Shown here one piece after another: positions 26,501-39,400 of a DNA stretch of 64,000 bases. A program made the translations under genes and the position numbers. A model generated the notes under the pieces. The model was not told where the DNA came from and did no database searches. It worked only from the letters and a program-made list of their open reading frames with translations. Each line of letters starts with the position of its first letter. Position 1 is the stretch's first letter. Source of the stretch: Heterocephalus glaber (Eukaryota; Chordata; Mammalia; Rodentia; Bathyergidae); NCBI RefSeq assembly GCF_000247695.1, contig NW_004624751.1:23135822-23199821 (forward strand), in the 5' to 3' direction.

Positions 26501-29500
26501 ATTTGATAAATGAATCCAGCTTAGAGGACTTGGATAGACTAAAGGTAATGACTTTGAGAATTTTCATTGATAGGTAATATCTAAAGTGAGGGGTTGGTTG
26601 AGATCACTTAGATAGATAATGTAGGTTGAGAACAGAGTCTTGAGCCAAGCCTTGAGAACTTCCGAAACTTAGAACTCAGGTAGAGAGGAAGAACCCATTA
26701 GAAGACAGCCAGAGAACTGCAAGAGAAACCCAGGAGGGTATACGGACGTGGAACTAGGAAAAGGGGATAGGTCGAGAAGAGGAGTTATCTATTGGTGTTG
26801 AGTACTGCTGAGGAGTTGAGTAAGTTAATGATCAAAAATTCCATTGGAGGGCTTGGGATTTAGCTCAGTGGTTCTGGCGCCTGTCTTGCAAGTGCAAGGT
26901 CCCGAGTTCGATCCCTGGTACCCCCCACCACCACCAAAAAGAACAAAACAAAAATTCCATTGGATTTGGGTACTTAAAAGCTATTAGCAGGGGGCCGGGG
27001 ATTTAGCTCAGTAGTTTTACCACCTGCTGCGCAAGTGCAAGGACCCGAGTTCGATCTCCGGTACCAAAAAAAAAAAAAATGTTATTAGCAGCTTTGAGAA
27101 GAATTTCATCAAAGCATCAGATGTGGAAATTAGATTGATGTGATTTGAAGAGCAAATGGGGATATTCATTTCTGCAATTTGGTAAACTAGATACTTTGAA
27201 GGACTTTATACTTAAGAAACAAACAAGTTCATAGTTTATACATTGTTTGGCATTCAGCCAAGAAATTGCTAATGTACTGTCCCTGACCTCTAAGCTCCTC
27301 CTAATTAAAAAAAAAAAAAAATGGAAAACCAGCATAAAAACAGAAATCCTGTCTTCATGAAGTGACCCTTGAACAGAAACAGCATGTGTGAAAAATATAT
27401 TGCACTGAGGGTAAATGCTGATGTCAGCCTTCTTGTTTATAAAACAGGCGTTGTGCCAGCTGCACAGTGTAGGTGATAGAATTGATCTTAGAACTCTCAA
27501 ATTAGTCGTTTGGGTGCTGGAGTGATGCTAATGCACATTGGTAATGCCCCTTTTTCTCCTGGTAGAAGTCAAGTGAAATCTTTACCAAAAAGCCCCCTCC
27601 CTTTAGGCCCTCAGGTTTTTCAAGAAGTAAGATTTAATCAAACTAGAGCTCAATTGCTTATTGAAAGATTTGCTGATGGAATTCAACAGAACAGGCAGAA
27701 AGCTTAAGTTGATATCTTGCAGTTATCAACAGTATAAATTTTGTAGTTTTATTTAAAAAATGAATTAGAAAAATGAGCAAGCAAAGAGTCTCAAAATGAA
27801 ACTTAAAGTGATGGAGCATATTTGAAACCCAGTGAAGCAATACCTTTACAAATGAATAGTTTCTTCCTTTTTGGAGGGAATGGGTATTGGGAATTGAATT
27901 GAGGACCTCCTGCATGCTAAGCACGCACCGAAGAACATTACTCAAAATGTGGAGAGGCAAGACTGGACAATATGGAAATATAGATACTTGAAGAATTTAA
28001 CAAGAAAATTTAATAGAAAACCAAGAAAGAAATATTAGAGATCAGAGTCTCTGAAGGAAAAATTAGAGATAATAGACAACCAGTATTTCCAAAGGTAATG
28101 CCAAAGGATTTTCCAGAACCAAACAAAGGTTTGAATCCTCAGATACTAGAACTGTTTGTTTCCATTATCTACCACGAAGAGACAATGTGATGAAGTTGTA
28201 GAACATCAAAGATCAGAATAAATCTTAAAAACAGAGAGAAACAAATCACATATAAAGGAACAACTATTAGATTTATAGGACTTTTCAAAAGCAATAATTC
28301 AATAATAGCATTGCTACTAGTTATAGAAGCTACCATTATAGAATTTGTTTCATACCAAATACTATTTTAAATACTTTTAAAAAGTCATTTTAAAGATTGT
28401 GGTTAAAAATATAAAGTTTATCATCTTAATCATTTATAAGGGCATAGTCAGTAATGTTAACATGTTGTACAGAACTCCAGAAATTTTCATATTGTAAAAT
28501 GGAAACTCTATATTAATTAAACAGTTTCCCTTTTACTTGTGGCTAACCCCTAAAAGAGATCAGGAGATGAAAACACTTTTTTGAGGATATTGTTAGGTAA
28601 GAGATAAGACCAATAGAACAGTGGCAGGAGATCAGTGTGAGTTCCTTATAGCTTTTGTTGCTGTTTTACTATTAGGTTGAATGTCTACATTCATTTTATT
28701 TATGCTTTCTTTTTAAGAATCGGGCATGTCTCTCACCCATTTTTACTGTAGGATCATTGTCTCTTAGTGCCCTATAGGAGTTCTTATGCATTATGAATAT
28801 TTAATTTTTGTCTTATATGTTTGCTTTTTCTTTCTTTTTTTCTTTTTTCTTTTTTGGTTTTTTGAGACAGGGTTTCACTATGTAGTCCAGGCTGGCCTTG
28901 ACCTCACAGCTATCTTCCTGCCTCAGCCTCCCAAGTGCTGGGATTACAGGCATGCACTACCACACTTGGATTTCCACATATTTTCTTTCAACTTGTCTTT
29001 TGTCTTTAAATATTTCAGTGGAGTTTTTGTTGTACAAGAGCTTCTTATTTATATGTATGCATCATATCTTGAAATTGTCAACAGTGTTAAGTGTACAGTT
29101 GCTATATCTGTGAAGCATTGCAATCTGTATTACTTTTTTGTTTATATATTTAGCTTAGCTATGTAATGAGCTATATTTTTCCTATTTAAGTTGATCATAT
29201 TATTTATTTTCTTTATATCATCAATTATATTTTAGAAACTTTTCAAATGAAACTACATGTTGAGGTACTATAATTATCCTATTTCTTGAAAGGTTTCGAC
29301 CAAATACCAGAGAACTGTGGTGTTACAATGCAGTAGTTGCAGATGCCAGACTTCCCTCTGCAACAGATATGCAGTCCAGATGTAGTATTCTAAGTCCTGA
29401 ACTTGCCCTACCAACAGGATCAAGGGCTCTTACCACTCGATCTCATGCAGCTTTGCACATTCTAGGTAGGATCACTATTTGGTGTCTGGTTAATCTGCAT

Positions 29501-32500
29501 TGGTGCGTGCTGTGCTGAGGGTTAGGGTTTTTTTTTTAAGAGTATTTACATTTGTATGTCATTGTTTCATGTTTGTTAATAATAATATGCTAGGTACAAA
29601 ATATGACATGTAAACCTATACCAACACCATGAAAGAATATGTATGCTTAGATATAAATTGGTCCTGGATATGATTTTCAAATAGACTCAGCCTTAAAAGC
29701 AAAATTTTTGTTTAACTTGAGTATGTATACTTTTAGAGATATAGATCAAATATTCGAATATATAATTAACTTATATACAAAAATATAAAATATTATTTTA
29801 TAGTTTTCTGTTTCTTACATAACACAGATTCCCACAACATATCAACTTGATTCCTGTTGGAGTCAAATAAATATCTCAAATTACTTTGAGAAAAAATATC
29901 TCATTTGAGAAAAAATCTCTATTTGAGAAAAAATATCTCAAATTACTTTGAGATATAGCACTTTTGCAGTATATATTTTTTATTATTGGAAATTTTATGT
30001 CCACATAGCTACTTAATTTTTTTGTTTTTGAGTGTGTTGGGGAGAGGTCTTGGGGTTCAAACCCAGGACTTTTGAGCTGGGCTGCCTGCCCAACTTCCCC
30101 CCAACACACACACATTGTTTTTGAGACAGAATCTCCCTCAGTTGCCTTGGCTGGCTTGAATTTATAATCCTCCTGTCTCAGTCTCCTAGAGTACTGAGAT
30201 TACAGTGTATATTACTTCCTATTTTGTGGTCTTTAAAAATGAACCTTGGGATCAAAATGAATAATATTGTGAAATAGGAAGAAAAGGTCTAAAGAAGTAG
30301 GGAAAATAGGAGGGGTAGGGGAAAGAAAAGAAGGGAAAAGAAAAAATATGAGAAAAGGAAAAAAATTGAAACAAAGTCTTTGTAAATAGGGAAGGGTGGA
30401 GGGGGTGAAGGGAGGGCAGGGGAAGGGGAAAACAATAAAAAGTAAGATACTCATGTAAAGGTACAAGATCCCAATGATGAATGTAACTGTACTGTATACC
30501 TAAAATGTACCAATAAAATTAATGGGAAAAAAATATGATCCTTGAACTGAGAATATAAGCTGACTCTGGTTTGGATCCTAGCAAAAAAAAAGCTGTAAGA
30601 TTTACTTTTGTTTATCTAACACTTGCAATTATGAAATCATATTCCAATTATAAAATCACATGTCATATCTAAACATAAGAAATAATAAGTAGAATTTTAA
30701 GAATCAAACTAAAGTAATTCAGACAGTTTAATAGAATAAACAACCTCAAAAAGGCTCAAAGATTAAGTGACCAACTTTCAGAGATTCAGATTAGCATAAA
30801 ACTCATAATATATATTTAAATATGATAATTACCCAGGTGGAAGAGAATATTTCTTGGTTAAGTATTTTTTTCCATGAAACAACGTTTAAAGCTTGGCAAA
30901 TATTTGTTGATCACATTCAGAGTTTACCTGTATTAATTTATCCTCTACAGCAGTGATGGCGAACCTTTTAGAGCTTTCAATTATATAAACAACTTGCTGT
31001 GGCATGTGTGCCATAAATTTACCACCACTGCTCTGTAGAACTAAATATTATTAATAATATAGGAAATTTTAATTTCTGAGAGTTGAATTTCATTTGTTTG
31101 TTGTTTTAGGTTGTCTGGATACCTTGGCTGCTATGCAGGACTTAAAAATGGGCATTGCAAATACAGAGGAAGAAACTCAAGCAGTAATGAAAGTTTATTC
31201 CAAAGAAGATTATAGTGTAGTAAATAGGTTTGAAAGTATGTATACATAGATTTAGGAAATATTATGCTATAACTGCAATACATTTGGATATTTTAAAACC
31301 CAGATTGTTATTTATGTCTTTTAGGTCATGGAGGGGGCTGGGGTTACTCTGCCCATTCAGTAGAAGCTATCCGTTTTTGTGCTGACACTGATATTTTACT
31401 TGGTGGTCTTGGTCTATTTGGAGGTAGAGGAGAATATACTGCTAAAATTAAGGTAAAGTTCATTGACACCTTTATCCTCTTCTGTTGAAGGTGCTGATTT
31501 TTACTTAGTTTATTATTTAAAGCTTCCTTTTATTTCTCTTTTTAACTTGGTTTATTTGTTGTTGTTAATGCCTCCTTTTACAAAGAGATAGATGAAACAT
31601 TGTTAAACATTGTTAAAGTCTTACACCATAATACTAAATCAGTAACATTAAAAAATTAAGGAAAAGGGGCTGGGGATTTAGCTCAGTGGTTTCACCGCCT
31701 GCTGTGCAAGCGCAAGGACCCGAGTTCGATCCCCGGTACAAAAAAAAAAAAATCAAGGGAAAGGAAAGAAAGGAGAGAAAGAAAATGAAAAGAGTTGAGA
31801 TGTGTTATGTATACGTACCAACTCCCCACAAGGAATGTAATCATTATGTACTGACTGCAAACATGTATTAATAAAAAATAAAAATTGAAAAAATCAGAGG
31901 TCACTAAGAAGAGAGGAAATGAAAAGAAAATGGTTTTTCAGTAATTTAAGACTGAGGAGAGACTGGCAGTCAGTTTCAATCTTTTGTGCTGAACTTCCTG
32001 GCCATTTAGAAATAACAGTACTTTTTTATGTGGCTACATTCTTGCAACTGTTCTAATGACAGGGGCACAACTATTTTGACGTGGGAACATTTTGTTGTAG
32101 TTAAAGTGTTTATAGAATCTTTAGTGCCAAATACTATATAAATAGACATCATCACTAGGATTTGGGACCAGTGATAAAGTAAGAGATAAAGTAGCAAGGA
32201 TGGATTCCATCTGGCGGCAAACTAAAAATAATTAAGAGTATTAAGTTTATTACACCTCTTCATCTCCCAAAGGGCTAGCAGTTATCTTAAGCAAAATGTA
32301 TGTCCACTCTTCAAAAAATTTACTACAAGCTAGAATATTCTGCCTCTCAAATTATGTAACTTTGCTCTTTTTTTTTTTAAATTAGTACATATTTGCAATA
32401 CAGAATGCTTACATTCCTTCTGGAAAGTTGGTACAAGTATATAACATATCTCAATTACTTTTTCTTACCTGTTTCTCCTCCCTCTCTCTCTCCCTTTCAG

Positions 32501-35500
32501 CCGTATCTTGCTCCTGTTCCCATTTGAAAAAGATCTATCTCCCTACTTCCTAGTATCTGTCTTTTATTTTGGTCTTTACTGTATTTTGGGTTTCTCAAAG
32601 AAGAGAAACCATGAAATATTTAAGCTTATATGTCTGATTTATTTCACTTAACATTATAGTCTCAAGGTGCATCCATTTTCCTACAGTGACCCAAGTTTAC
32701 CTTTTTATGGCAGAGTAGTACTCTATTATGTATAAGAAGCACTTTTTCTTTATCCATTCATCCATTGATGGGCATCTAGGCTGTTTGTAAGATTTAGCTA
32801 TTACAAATTATGCTATTATAAACATGGGTATGTATATATCACTGTAGTATGATGGTTTTAACTCTTTTGGAAAGATACCAAGAAGAATAATAGCTAGGTC
32901 AAAGGAAACCTCTAGTTCTAGTTTTTTGATGAATCTTTGTACTGATTTCCATATTGGTTGTACTAATTCACATTCCCACCAATAGTGGAGAATGGTTCTT
33001 TTTTTTCCACAGTCTGACGAGTACTTGTTATTGGTTGATTTCTTGATGATAGCCATGCTTTCTGGAGTGAGATGGAATCTCAGTGTTGGTTTAATTTGCA
33101 TTTCTCAAATGACTAGTGATGTTGAACATTTTTTCATATGTTTATTTGCTGTTTGTACTTCTTCGTCTTAGAAGTGTCTGTTCGTTTCAGATGCCCATTT
33201 TTGGATTGGGTCTTTAAATTTGGGGAGTCTGATTTTTTTTGAGTTCTTTATATCTTGTAGATGTTAGTCCTTTGAGGATAGCTGGTAAAAATTTTTCCCA
33301 TTGTGTGGATTCTACACCTATGTTGTCAAGAGTTTTACCTATTTTATCTTCTAGCAGATTAAATGTTTCTGCTTTAATATTTAGATTCTTAATCCATTTT
33401 GATTTTAGTTTAACCCATAGTCAGAGATATGGATCTCGGTTTAATCTTCAGCGTGTGGAGAGCCAGTTTTTGCAGCACCATTTATTAAAGAGATTATTTT
33501 TCTTCCAGTGAAGTGTTTGGCCCCTTTGTCAAAGATAAGATAGCTAAGTGTGATTGTAATTGTTTCTGCATCTTCTGTTCTGTTCCACTGATCTTTGAAT
33601 CATTTTTTTTTTTTTTTGCCAGTACCATCCTGTTTTTATAATGGTACCTATGCAGTATAACTTCAAATCAGTGATTATGATGCCCCTTTCCTTGCCCTTG
33701 TGGCCAGGAATTGCTTTTGCTATTCTAAGTCTCTTCTGAATTAAGAATTGTTTTCTCTAGTTCTGTGAGGTATGCTGTTGGTATTTTGATCAGAATTGCA
33801 TTAAATCTGTATAAAATTTTGAAAGTATGGCCATTTTCATTATACTGGTTCTGCCTATACAAGAACAAGGGATATCTTTCCATATCCTCTGCAATCTCCT
33901 TTTTCAGAGTACTATAGTTTTCAGTGTGTAGGGCTTTTACTTTATTAGATTGATTCTTAAGTATTTCATTTTTCTTGATGCTAGTGTGAAAGTTGTGGTT
34001 TCCCTAATTTCTCTCTGAGTTTTACTCGTTTACAGGAATGCTATTGATTTTTGAGCATTGACTTCGTAACAGCTATGCTGCCAAATTTGGTTATTAATTT
34101 TGAGAGTCTTTCAGTGGAGTTTTTGGGGTCTTCTGTGTAGAATAGCATATATGATAATTAAACTTCCTTTCCTATCCATATTCCTTTTATTTCCTTCTCT
34201 AATGTATTTACTCTGACTAATGTTTCCAGAACTGTATTGAATAAGAGTGGTGATAGTAGACATCCTTGTCTTGGAGAAATGATAATCTTGGAGAAGTAAT
34301 TTGCTTTTCTCTAGTTATAGTACATATGCTAGAAAGGTAGATATTATAAGAATGAATTAACTAAAAATTAAAAGCTGCTATAGTTTTGGATTATAGGAAT
34401 AGAATAATAATTAAGGATATTTATAGCTCATATTGTTGACTCTAAGAAACAATACTTTGGCTTATTTCAGTACAGCACTTTCAAAATGGTTACTTTAGTA
34501 TGGTTTGAGTCATTGTTCAGATGGAGAAGTAAACTCATTGAGTAATCTAGTACTAGTTAACAATGTCGAGGGCCAGGGCTTTGGAAGGGGGCTGGTTAGT
34601 TTTCTTTTTATACCTGTAGTTGTTTATTCTGTTTCTTTGTAGATTTGTCCTCTTTTTCCTGGCTGCTGAAGGTGGAATTCCTCTAGGCTTACCCTAAGGC
34701 CTTCCTTGTTCACTCTGTATTTTCTCCTAGGCATTCTTTTCTAACCCAGAAGTTTCAATAGCCATAAGCAGTCTGTGATGCTCAAATTTATATTTCCAGG
34801 TCAAGCTTCTTTATTGACCCATTTCCATGTAAATGTTGTAAAGATGTATCAGTTATCAGTTGTTATCTCTCAACTGAGCTCATGTTCTTTCCCTAACACC
34901 TAGCTGTCTTTCAGGGATCCCTGTCTCATGAGTAGTACCATTCACCATATGTTTGTTCCAGAGGCCAACAACCTAGATCCCTTTCTTAATAGGTCCACCA
35001 TTATCTTTTCTCCTCTGAAAATGTCTCTTCCATCATCAGCTCAGACTGTTTGTCTTAGGTTAATCAACTAACTGGTCTTTGTTCATGTGCTTACTTTTCT
35101 GTACTTTATGCCTTTTACTTCACCTTCCTATCTCTTCTTTAACCCAGTCCAGTCAGGTTTTTGCCCCAACTAGTCTGCTGAAATTATTCTTGTCAAAGAC
35201 ACTGATGATGTTTAGTATTGCTAAAGCCAATGATCAAGTCAGTTCTTATCTTCCTTAACCATTCAGCCAAATTTAATCCAGTTAAGGCTCTTTTTGAAAT
35301 ATTTTCTTTGCTTGGCTCTCAAGACACTTCACTTTCCTCCTAGCCTACTACTTTTTCTAGTATTCTGATGGTTGTTCATCTTGCTGATCTCTAAATGTTT
35401 GAGTGTTTAACTCATTTTTGAACATCTTTTTAGAGTATATTTAGCCTAGCTGGTGCAGTGACACACACTTTCCTCTTTGGGAGGCTGAGGCAGGAAGATT

Positions 35501-36401
35501 TAATTGAGCCCCTGAGTTTGAGAAAAGCCTGAGCAACAGTGTGACCCTGTCTCATTCATTTGTAAAGATATACATATATATATATATATATGTTTATAAC
35601 TTTATAACTATATATATTTGTGTATATATGTGTATATATATATATAATACTCATCCCTAGAGTAATGCATCCTCATGCCTCTAAATATTTTTTCTCCTCT
35701 GCTTTATGTCTATTATATATTTTGGAGGTAATACATTCAGAACTATGTTTCTAATGATCATACCCACATTCTTCCCATCTCACTTAATTGACTTAGGATA
35801 TACTTAATTTTACTTTTATACTTGCTGAGGCCAAAAATCTGTGAATCATCCTTGATTTCACTCTACCTTTCACACCCACATACACTTCAGCAGATATTTT
35901 TAGCTCCACTTTCAAAATAAATCCACAATTTATCCACCTCTGAAAACTGTGGCTGATATCAAGTTGTCCATGCTTTAACTGTTTTCATATGAATGATTAT
36001 GTATTCTACTTGTTTCCTTACCCAATTCAATCTGTTTTCAACACAGCAGAGTAGGTGTCTTTAAATGGCACCCAGTAGCGTTCCATTCTTCTGTTTAAAC
36101 TCCTTTAGGATCTTTGTGTATTAGAATAAGAGCCAAAGCCTTATAGGATCCTGCAAAATTTCATCAGAACTGACTGCCAACACCTCGCTGACCTTATGTT
36201 ATTCTACTTGCTTCACTATAATCTTGTCACACCAGCCTGCTTGTTGCTCCTTAAACCTGTCAAGCTTCAGAACCTTTGCATTTTCTGTTCCCTCTTAACT
36301 ACCACTCTTTCTTCAACACTTGCATGGATCACTTCTTAGCACTTTTAGATTTCCACTCCTTTTGATCCTTACCACAAACTCACACCCAGTTAGCCCTCCT
36401 T

Positions 36402-36445
<44 letters not shown>

Positions 36446-39400
36446 ATATATATATATGTATATGTATATATTGTTTACCCCTGTATGCTCAGTTCTTAAA
36501 CTGTCCCTGACACACAGTATGTGTTCAAATAGTTTTGAATGTAAGGAGAGACAAATCAGGGGCAAATTGTTGTGGACCTTTGTATCATGAAGAAAATAAG
36601 AAATGACTAAAACTTTCAGATAGAAGAAAGTATTCTGATCAGCTACAAACCCTTCACCATCATTGTCCATGGGTTAAAGCAGGGAGACAAGAGATCTAAG
36701 AAGACTAGTCATCATTGCAGTGTTTCAGCCAGCAATAGGGTTATGATTGCATTGGTGAATAGAATAGATAGAATGATGACAGAAAAATACAGAAAAAAGG
36801 ATTATTTTAGGGTTTTTGCCTGAGTGATCGGGTGAATGAAAGGATGAGCAATCAGACCAAGGAAGGCAAGAAAAGGAAAAGATGAATAATTTTAGAAATA
36901 GCAAGATCAAGTTATGTGGGGAAGGGCATTGTTCAGTGACTGTTGAGATGAAGATCCAGGCTGGAGACAGATTTCCAAGTCAACAGCATATAACCAAAAA
37001 TTTTAGACACTTAGCCCAGTACTTGTCCAGTACATTTTAATATTTTATCTGACTTTCTTGTAATTCACCTACTGTAATTCTCCAGAGAAAAAAGGCTTTT
37101 TAAAAAACAATCTATTTAAAAAATTCTTCCCTCATAATTTGCCTTTATTTTCACTTAATCTCATAAACATTTCCCATTTGAAATCTTTTCTCTTTTTGCC
37201 TTATTCAGACTGTGGTTGCTTTTTTTTTTTGTACTGGGGATCAAATTCGAGACCTTGTGCTTGCGAGGCAGCACAAGGGACCACTGACGAGACCACTGAG
37301 CTAAATCTGCAGCCCTTGTGGTTCCTTTTTGTATAACCATTTTTTCATGCTTTACATCTTTCCTTTTTCCATGCCACATTACTTTTACCTTCTGTATACT
37401 TCATTGCGTATTAGATGCTCACAAAATTATAAACACATTTTTCGGTAGATTTACAAATGAATGAGTGGGAAAAATTGTTTTTCTTTTTCCCCAGCTATTT
37501 GAGTTGGGTCCAGATGGAGGAGACCATGAAACTGATGGGGACCTTCTTGCAGAGACTGATGTGTTGGCTTATGACTGTGCTGCTAGGTAAAAATTTTGCT
37601 CTTTATTCAGTATAATTCTTACATAGTTAAAGTTTTAAATTTATTATAAAGTATAAATATAATTTTAAAAGGCACTTTAAATAATCTTCTATGTATGTGC
37701 TTGAGAAATTAAATTATATGCAGTCATGCCTAACCTAGGGTGGAATTCTGCAGAGAAATGTGCCATTAGGTGATTTCATCCTTGTGCAAAAATCATGGAG
37801 TGTAATTATGCAAACCTGGATGGTATAGCCTACTACACAGTTTGGCCATAGGGTATAGCTACTATCCTGTGCATTGTCTCTTTTTTACTAAAACATCATT
37901 ACATAGCATATAACTGTATTAGAAGAATGCAAGTGTCATTTTTAATGATGCTGCTGAATTAAAAGTAATATTCTTCATGGTATTATTTAACAAGATAAGC
38001 TGATTCAACATTGAAGATAAAATGGAAATATACATATATTTTGCACACATTTTTCCTGTGTCTCTTAGACAACACCTAATATGCTATTGTTCTAGTGATT
38101 GCTAGTCATAAAATAAATAAAATGCAGTCATGCCTCACCCAGGGATGGGCTGAGAAATGGTTTGTTAGGTGATTTTGTCCTTGTGCAAAACTCAGACAGA
38201 GTACTTACACAAATCTAGATGGTAGAGGCTACTACACACCTTGGCCATATGATATAGCCACTGTCATGAAAATTCGTAATGATGGTGTCAATAGTCATAG
38301 TAGGGCACAATTCAGATCACCTGTGTACCCTGATATCATGCCAGTAGTAAAATAATGCATTAGGGTATCAGCATCACTGAAGGTTTTTGGGAGCTTACTA
38401 AAATCAGTGTGTTTATTTATGAAGGTTCATTATATAAGATGAGACATCAGTCCTCTATGTAATCCTAGGAGTTATCTCAGCACTGCTCTGACAGGTTAGT
38501 GATTAGAGTCAGGGAATATTATGATGGGAAAAAATACAAACAGCCTTGAAGTGATGGTAGTACACTATACTTCCTAATAATTATTTTAAGAAAATGTTGT
38601 GGAGTATGTATAGGCTTTTTGCTGGTGAAAATAAAAATATTTTCTGAAATAAGGATGATAAGAAGGCATTAATTTTTCTTTTGCTAGATACATACTTTTG
38701 AGAATCTAAGAATGAATCTAAAGAAAATTCTGACTGTTTCTTCACTTTAGGCATTAATATCGCAAGGTATTTTTTAGTAATCTTTAATGTTTTATACAAA
38801 TCAATATAAGGGGGAGTTTCAGGAAAGTCAGTTAGTTAATATTAGTTAATTTCACCAAGCCTTAATAAGCCATTGACATTTATTTTATGTATGTGTGTGT
38901 GTATGTATGTATGTATGTATTTTGTACTGGGAATTGAATCCAGAGCCTTTGCACTGACCTACATCCCCAGCATCCTCCTCACTTTTAATTTTTTTTATTC
39001 ATTTCTTAAAATTTATTTTTTATCTTGCTAAGTTGCCCATGCTGGGCCAAAACCTGTGATCCTCCTGCCTCAACTTCCCGGAGTGGTGGGATTACAGAGA
39101 TATACCACTATACCTGGCTAACATTTATTTTTGAACATGTGACTATGAGTCAGATACAGGGTATAGTTTCATGCTTAGGGAATCATCTAGATTTTCTTCA
39201 TTAGCCCAGACTCTTAAGGGTAACAACATTAAGATCTTTTTGACTTTCAGTTTATTACTCTTCTCCACCTATCACTAACAAAACAGGACACCTTACTGTT
39301 TCCTGAACCTCTCTTGAACATTTTTATCTCTGCAGGTTCATTTATTAACATATAATATTCTCTTCTTTCCTTAAATGCTCTTTATTCCCTCAGTCCCACT

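Larger units (their letters stand above)
25720..27170 (-). mobile_element. L2 element, reverse orientation
   Basis: In reverse complement the block order matches L2: 'gtcaaggatgattcccctag', 'gagatcacttagatagataa' and 'cttgagccaagccttgagaa' are typical of the reversed L2 3' half. Two ID SINEs are inserted in it. Confidence 0.65.
23041..29292 (+). other. MYCBP2: Intron 6
   Basis: This 6.25-kb intron contains a MIR, three young ID SINEs, old L1 fragments, an L2 in reverse orientation, an unidentified 65-codon open frame at 27510-27707, a decayed ID-like copy and a B1. 23830-25100 shows nothing I can assign. Confidence 0.8.
29466..31109 (+). other. MYCBP2: Intron 7
   Basis: This 1.6-kb intron holds a palindromic repeat cluster, a dimeric B1-ID SINE, a lineage-specific L1 3' end and an 80-bp hAT miniature element. 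Confidence 0.85.
34650..36545 (+). mobile_element. L2 element
   Basis: 'aacctttgcattttctgttc' and 'acacagtatgtgttcaaata' are signature 3' L2 blocks. The upstream part (34650-36000) is less certain. A B1 fragment and TA-rich arrays interrupt it. Confidence 0.65.
31453..37494 (+). other. MYCBP2: Intron 9
   Basis: This 6.0-kb intron holds two ID SINEs, a reverse-oriented L1 3' half (about 2 kb), an L2 interrupted by a B1 fragment and TA-rich repeats. 36546-37200 is unassigned. Confidence 0.8.

Noticed and set aside
27117..27500. 127-codon open frame on the minus strand in intron 6
   Set aside because: The predicted protein is of low complexity with phenylalanine runs from an A-rich tract. It resembles no family.
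28786..29166. 126-codon open frame on the + strand
   Set aside because: Much of it is translated from an inverted B1 SINE, and the rest is AT-rich intron.
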